Program-made: the position numbers and the translations under genes
Assembly: GCF_030866745.1 (NCBI RefSeq)
Contig: NZ_CP133016.1
Span: 1-64,000, forward strand
Direction of reading: 5' to 3'
Length of the DNA stretch: 64,000 nt
DNA from: Sphingomonas flavescens
GTDB taxonomy: Bacteria > Pseudomonadota > Alphaproteobacteria > Sphingomonadales > Sphingomonadaceae
Notes under the pieces: generated by a model
The model's database searches: none
Seen by the model: the letters and a program-made list of their open reading frames with translations, nothing else
Told to the model about the DNA's origin: nothing
Shown here: piece after piece, positions 61,971 through 64,000 of the stretch
How positions within the stretch are numbered: the first letter of the stretch is position 1
Layout of the letters: every line of letters starts with the position of its first letter

Positions 61971-62016
61971 GCCGAAATGTTGCAGGGAATTGACCTTAAT
62001 ATTCGCGCATTTCGGC
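61971..62016. promoter_or_regulatory. Perfect 9-bp inverted repeat between the aminopeptidase and marR genes
   Basis: GCCGAAATG (61971-61979) and CATTTCGGC (62008-62016) are perfect reverse complements with a 28-base gap. It is upstream of marR on the minus strand. It could be part of a paired operator or a long stem; the gap is longer than usual for a MarR site. Confidence 0.4.
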
Positions 62017-62027
62017 CATTGCGGGTT

Positions 62028-63422
62028 TCACTGTTGTAAGTAGCGGCGTTTCAGAAGGTCGAAGGTTGCGCGCAGGCCAAGCGCGTCACCGCCCTTGGGA
62101 CGCCCGGGCTTGGGCTGGTCGCGCCACGCATAAGTGTCGAAGTGCGCCCATTCTGTTCCGTCCGGAACGAAGCGCTTGAGGAACATGGCGGCGGTAATGC
62201 AGCCGGCCATCGGCGTGTTCGAGGAGTTGGCGAAATCGGCGACGTCGCTTTTCAGCATTTCCTCGTAGGGGTCCCACAACGGCATGCGCCACAGCGGGTC
62301 TTCGACGTCGCGAGCGGATTGCGCGAAACTTGAGGCCAAGTCCTCATCATTGGCAAAGAGGGCGGGCAGCTCGGGGCCGAGCGCGACGCGCGCGGCGCCG
62401 GTTAGCGTGGCGAAGTCGACGATCAGTTTCGGTTCGCCTTCACCGGCGAGGGTCAAGGCGTCGGCAAGGATCAGGCGTCCTTCCGCATCGGTGTTGTCGA
62501 TTTCGACGAACAAACCCTTGCGCGATTTGATGATGTCGCCCGGGCGGAAGGCGTCGCCGCCGACCGCATTCTCGACGGCGGGGATCAGCAAGTGAAGGTG
62601 GACGGGAAGCTTGGCGCCGATGATGAGGCGGGCGAGGGCGAGGGCATGCCCTGCGCCGCCCATGTCCTTCTTCATCAAACGCATGCCGGCGGCAGGCTTG
62701 AGGTCAAGGCCGCCGCTGTCGAAGCATACGCCTTTGCCGACGATTGCGACACGCGGGTGATCGGGCTTGCCCCAGTGAAGCTCGATCAGGCGCGGCTCGC
62801 GGCCCGCGCCGGCTGCCCGGCCGACCGCGGCAATCAACGGGAAGCCCTCGTCAAGCGAGCAGCCATTAGTCACTTCGACCCGGGCGCCCGATGCCGACGC
62901 AAGATCGCGGACGGCCTGCTCGAGCTCGGCAGGGCCGAGGTCGCCAGCGGGCGTGTTGACGAGATCGCGGACGAGCGCGGTAGCCTCGGCGAGCCGGACG
63001 CCCTCGTCGATGTGCGCGGCGTCGCCGGTCAGCAACACCCGCGGTCCTCTCTCCCCATCCTCCGCCTTTGACCGATAGGTGTCGAAGCGGTGCTGGCCGA
63101 GGAGCCAGCCGAGCGCAGCCGCGCTAGGGTCGCCTTCAGCAAGCTTGTAGGTGCCCGCGGGCAGGTCTTCCGCGAGTTTGGCGAGACACCAGGGCGAGAG
63201 GTTCCGCGAGTCCTTGACGCCTGCGGCGACCTCGAACTCGCTGCCCCGGGAAAGGGTGACGAAACTGCCGGGCCTGCCGGTGAAGCGTTGCGCTTCGACG
63301 ACCACGCGATCGTCGGCGGACCTGCGCTTCAGCCATTCGGCGAGGCCGTCCTTGTCGACGAGATGGATGATACGGGCTGGCTGGCCGCGGTCGGCGGCGA
63401 TGAGGCTCGCGAAATCGGTCAT
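62028..63422 (-). CDS. Leucyl aminopeptidase family protein (M17)
   Basis: The 464-residue enzyme has the M17 metal-binding signature NTDAEGRLILADAL, plus GKGVCFDSGGLDLKPAAGMRLMKKDMGGAG and the Lys/Asp ligands around it. It should be a dinuclear-metal hexameric aminopeptidase. I chose the ATG at 63422; three extra residues are possible. It precedes marR and the SH3 gene on the same strand. Confidence 0.9.
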   Translation of the reverse strand: MTDFASLIAADRGQPARIIHLVDKDGLAEWLKRRSADDRVVVEAQRFTGRPGSFVTLSRGSEFEVAAGVKDSRNLSPWCLAKLAEDLPAGTYKLAEGDPSAAALGWLLGQHRFDTYRSKAEDGERGPRVLLTGDAAHIDEGVRLAEATALVRDLVNTPAGDLGPAELEQAVRDLASASGARVEVTNGCSLDEGFPLIAAVGRAAGAGREPRLIELHWGKPDHPRVAIVGKGVCFDSGGLDLKPAAGMRLMKKDMGGAGHALALARLIIGAKLPVHLHLLIPAVENAVGGDAFRPGDIIKSRKGLFVEIDNTDAEGRLILADALTLAGEGEPKLIVDFATLTGAARVALGPELPALFANDEDLASSFAQSARDVEDPLWRMPLWDPYEEMLKSDVADFANSSNTPMAGCITAAMFLKRFVPDGTEWAHFDTYAWRDQPKPGRPKGGDALGLRATFDLLKRRYLQQ

Positions 63423-63474
63423 CGCGCCCATCTAGGGCGCCAAAGCAGCCACCGCCAGCCGGGCGGACGCGGTC

Positions 63475-63795
63475 CTAAGCCGGCGTGTTGGCGCGCGGCG
63501 TGGATTCGGAGCTGGTCAGGGCAAGCGCGATCAGGCCGAACCATAGCGCCAGCGGGAGAACTTCGCCCGTAAGCGAGAGACCGGGAGCCGCCGCGGCGTG
63601 AGCTGGGGGCGGCGGTGGGACGTCGCCGGGCTGGGCGGCGGCATTCGCACCACCGAGGGCCGTCGCGCGAGCCGGGCCAAGAACGCTCAGCACCATCCAG
63701 GCATTCGGTGCGGGAGAGGGGGCAGCCACCGCCGCGGTCGAGCCGATCAACATCGACAGCGCTGCCGCGATTGCCAACTTTCCGCCTGTCCGCAT
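63475..63795 (-). CDS. Small secreted/membrane protein of unknown function
   Basis: The 106-residue product has a signal peptide (MRTGGKLAIAAALSMLIGS, cleavage near AVAAP), a Pro/Ala-rich centre with PPPPPAHAAAA, and a second hydrophobic segment near the C terminus (LPLALWFGLIALALTS). I do not recognise the family. It may be a membrane-attached small protein. The ATG at 63795 is preferred over one five codons upstream. Confidence 0.5.
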   Translation of the reverse strand: MRTGGKLAIAAALSMLIGSTAAVAAPSPAPNAWMVLSVLGPARATALGGANAAAQPGDVPPPPPAHAAAAPGLSLTGEVLPLALWFGLIALALTSSESTPRANTPA

Positions 63796-63889
63796 GATCA
63801 ACAACTCCACAATCGCCTGCCCGTGTATCGCAGGCTATGGCGCCAAAACACAAGAGGGGTAAGCTTAACGCCGGCGACTGACGAAAGCG

Positions 63890-64000
63890 TTAAGCGGGGA
63901 TGCCGAACAGATCGTGCTCGTCCGCTTCCTCGACGTGAACCGCGACGATGGCACCGGGCTCCAGTCCACTTGCGTCGCGCAGGTGCACCTCACCGTCGAT
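63890..64000 (-). CDS. rimO: Ribosomal protein S12 methylthiotransferase RimO, 3' end only
   Basis: The last 36 codons of an ORF run off the window edge and end with TAA at 63890-63892. The peptide [12 protein letters not shown]...[18 protein letters not shown] matches the C-terminal TRAM domain of RimO, which ends in an ADEYDLWG-type motif. RimO methylthiolates Asp89 of ribosomal protein S12. Only the C terminus is visible, so catalytic residues cannot be checked. Confidence 0.8.
   Translation of the reverse strand: MDGEVHLRDASGLEPGAIVAVHVEEADEHDLFGIPA

Overview
The window looks like chromosomal DNA from an alphaproteobacterium of the sphingomonad group (Sphingomonadales). It is GC-rich and densely coded. 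It carries a TonB system with one tonB, one exbB and two exbD genes, a large TonB-dependent receptor with a proline-rich tail, an UrcA-family protein, an EL222-type LOV-HTH light sensor, DUF1285, DUF2334 and DUF484 proteins, and Tad/Flp pilus genes. This assignment rests on gene content and recognisable protein families; no rRNA gene is present to confirm it. I found no tRNA, rRNA, CRISPR array, insertion sequence or prophage. No gene-free stretch exceeds 300 bases; the longest (13419-13683, about 265 bases) holds two intrinsic terminators and a structured leader.

Layout. 1-2693: the polyproline tail of an unknown protein, then parC. 2776-7169: a c-di-GMP phosphodiesterase (EAL with degenerate GGDEF), a DUF2334 deacetylase, a GT4 glycosyltransferase and a LOV-HTH regulator, a possible light-responsive surface-glycan neighbourhood. 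7166-10712: cca, a Nudix hydrolase and DUF1285 on the minus strand, then folM-folB on the plus strand. 10911-13418: tonB-exbB-exbD-exbD, closed by a strong terminator. 13684-20581: glmU, a lipoprotein hydrolase, glmS, a flavin amine oxidase, a LysR regulator and a UrcA protein. 20669-25841: a GFA protein, alr, and the minus-strand run dapB - amino-acid permease - aminotransferase - nth. 25851-29725: DUF72, a sirtuin, and lepB-rnc-era. 29803-35412: pgi-gor, then a CrtI-like oxidoreductase coupled to a CaiB-type CoA-transferase.

35416-42649: a secreted protein of unknown function, a kinase-less membrane sensor-like protein and an XpaC/TelA pair on the minus strand, then three Tad-type minor pilin/assembly genes. 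42642-46073: a crotonase, a transaldolase-family enzyme, a 55-residue Flp pilin with its own terminator, and DUF484-xerC. 46259-51481: gshB, the rsmI-yraN pair, a small secreted protein, and rph-rdgB-hemW. 51556-54153: a lipoprotein, hrcA-grpE, and a nucleotidyltransferase-fold gene lacking a normal start codon. 54150-57982: a TonB-dependent receptor followed by a Tat-exported sarcosine-oxidase-like flavoenzyme. 58118-61224: a small zinc-peptidase-like protein and acpP-fabF-mltG. 61230-64000: an SH3 protein, a MarR regulator, an M17 aminopeptidase, a small secreted protein and the 3' end of rimO.

Many operon neighbours overlap by ATGA or GTGA, which implies translational coupling. Six of twelve convergent pairs overlap by exactly four bases at the sequence CTAG or TTAG, so each stop codon lies within the other gene's stop. 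This leaves no room for an intrinsic terminator. The most promising leads are the LOV-HTH locus, the structured glmU leader, the kinase-less sensor beside XpaC/TelA, the receptor/Tat-oxidase pair, the non-canonical start after grpE, and the long polyproline tract at the left edge.
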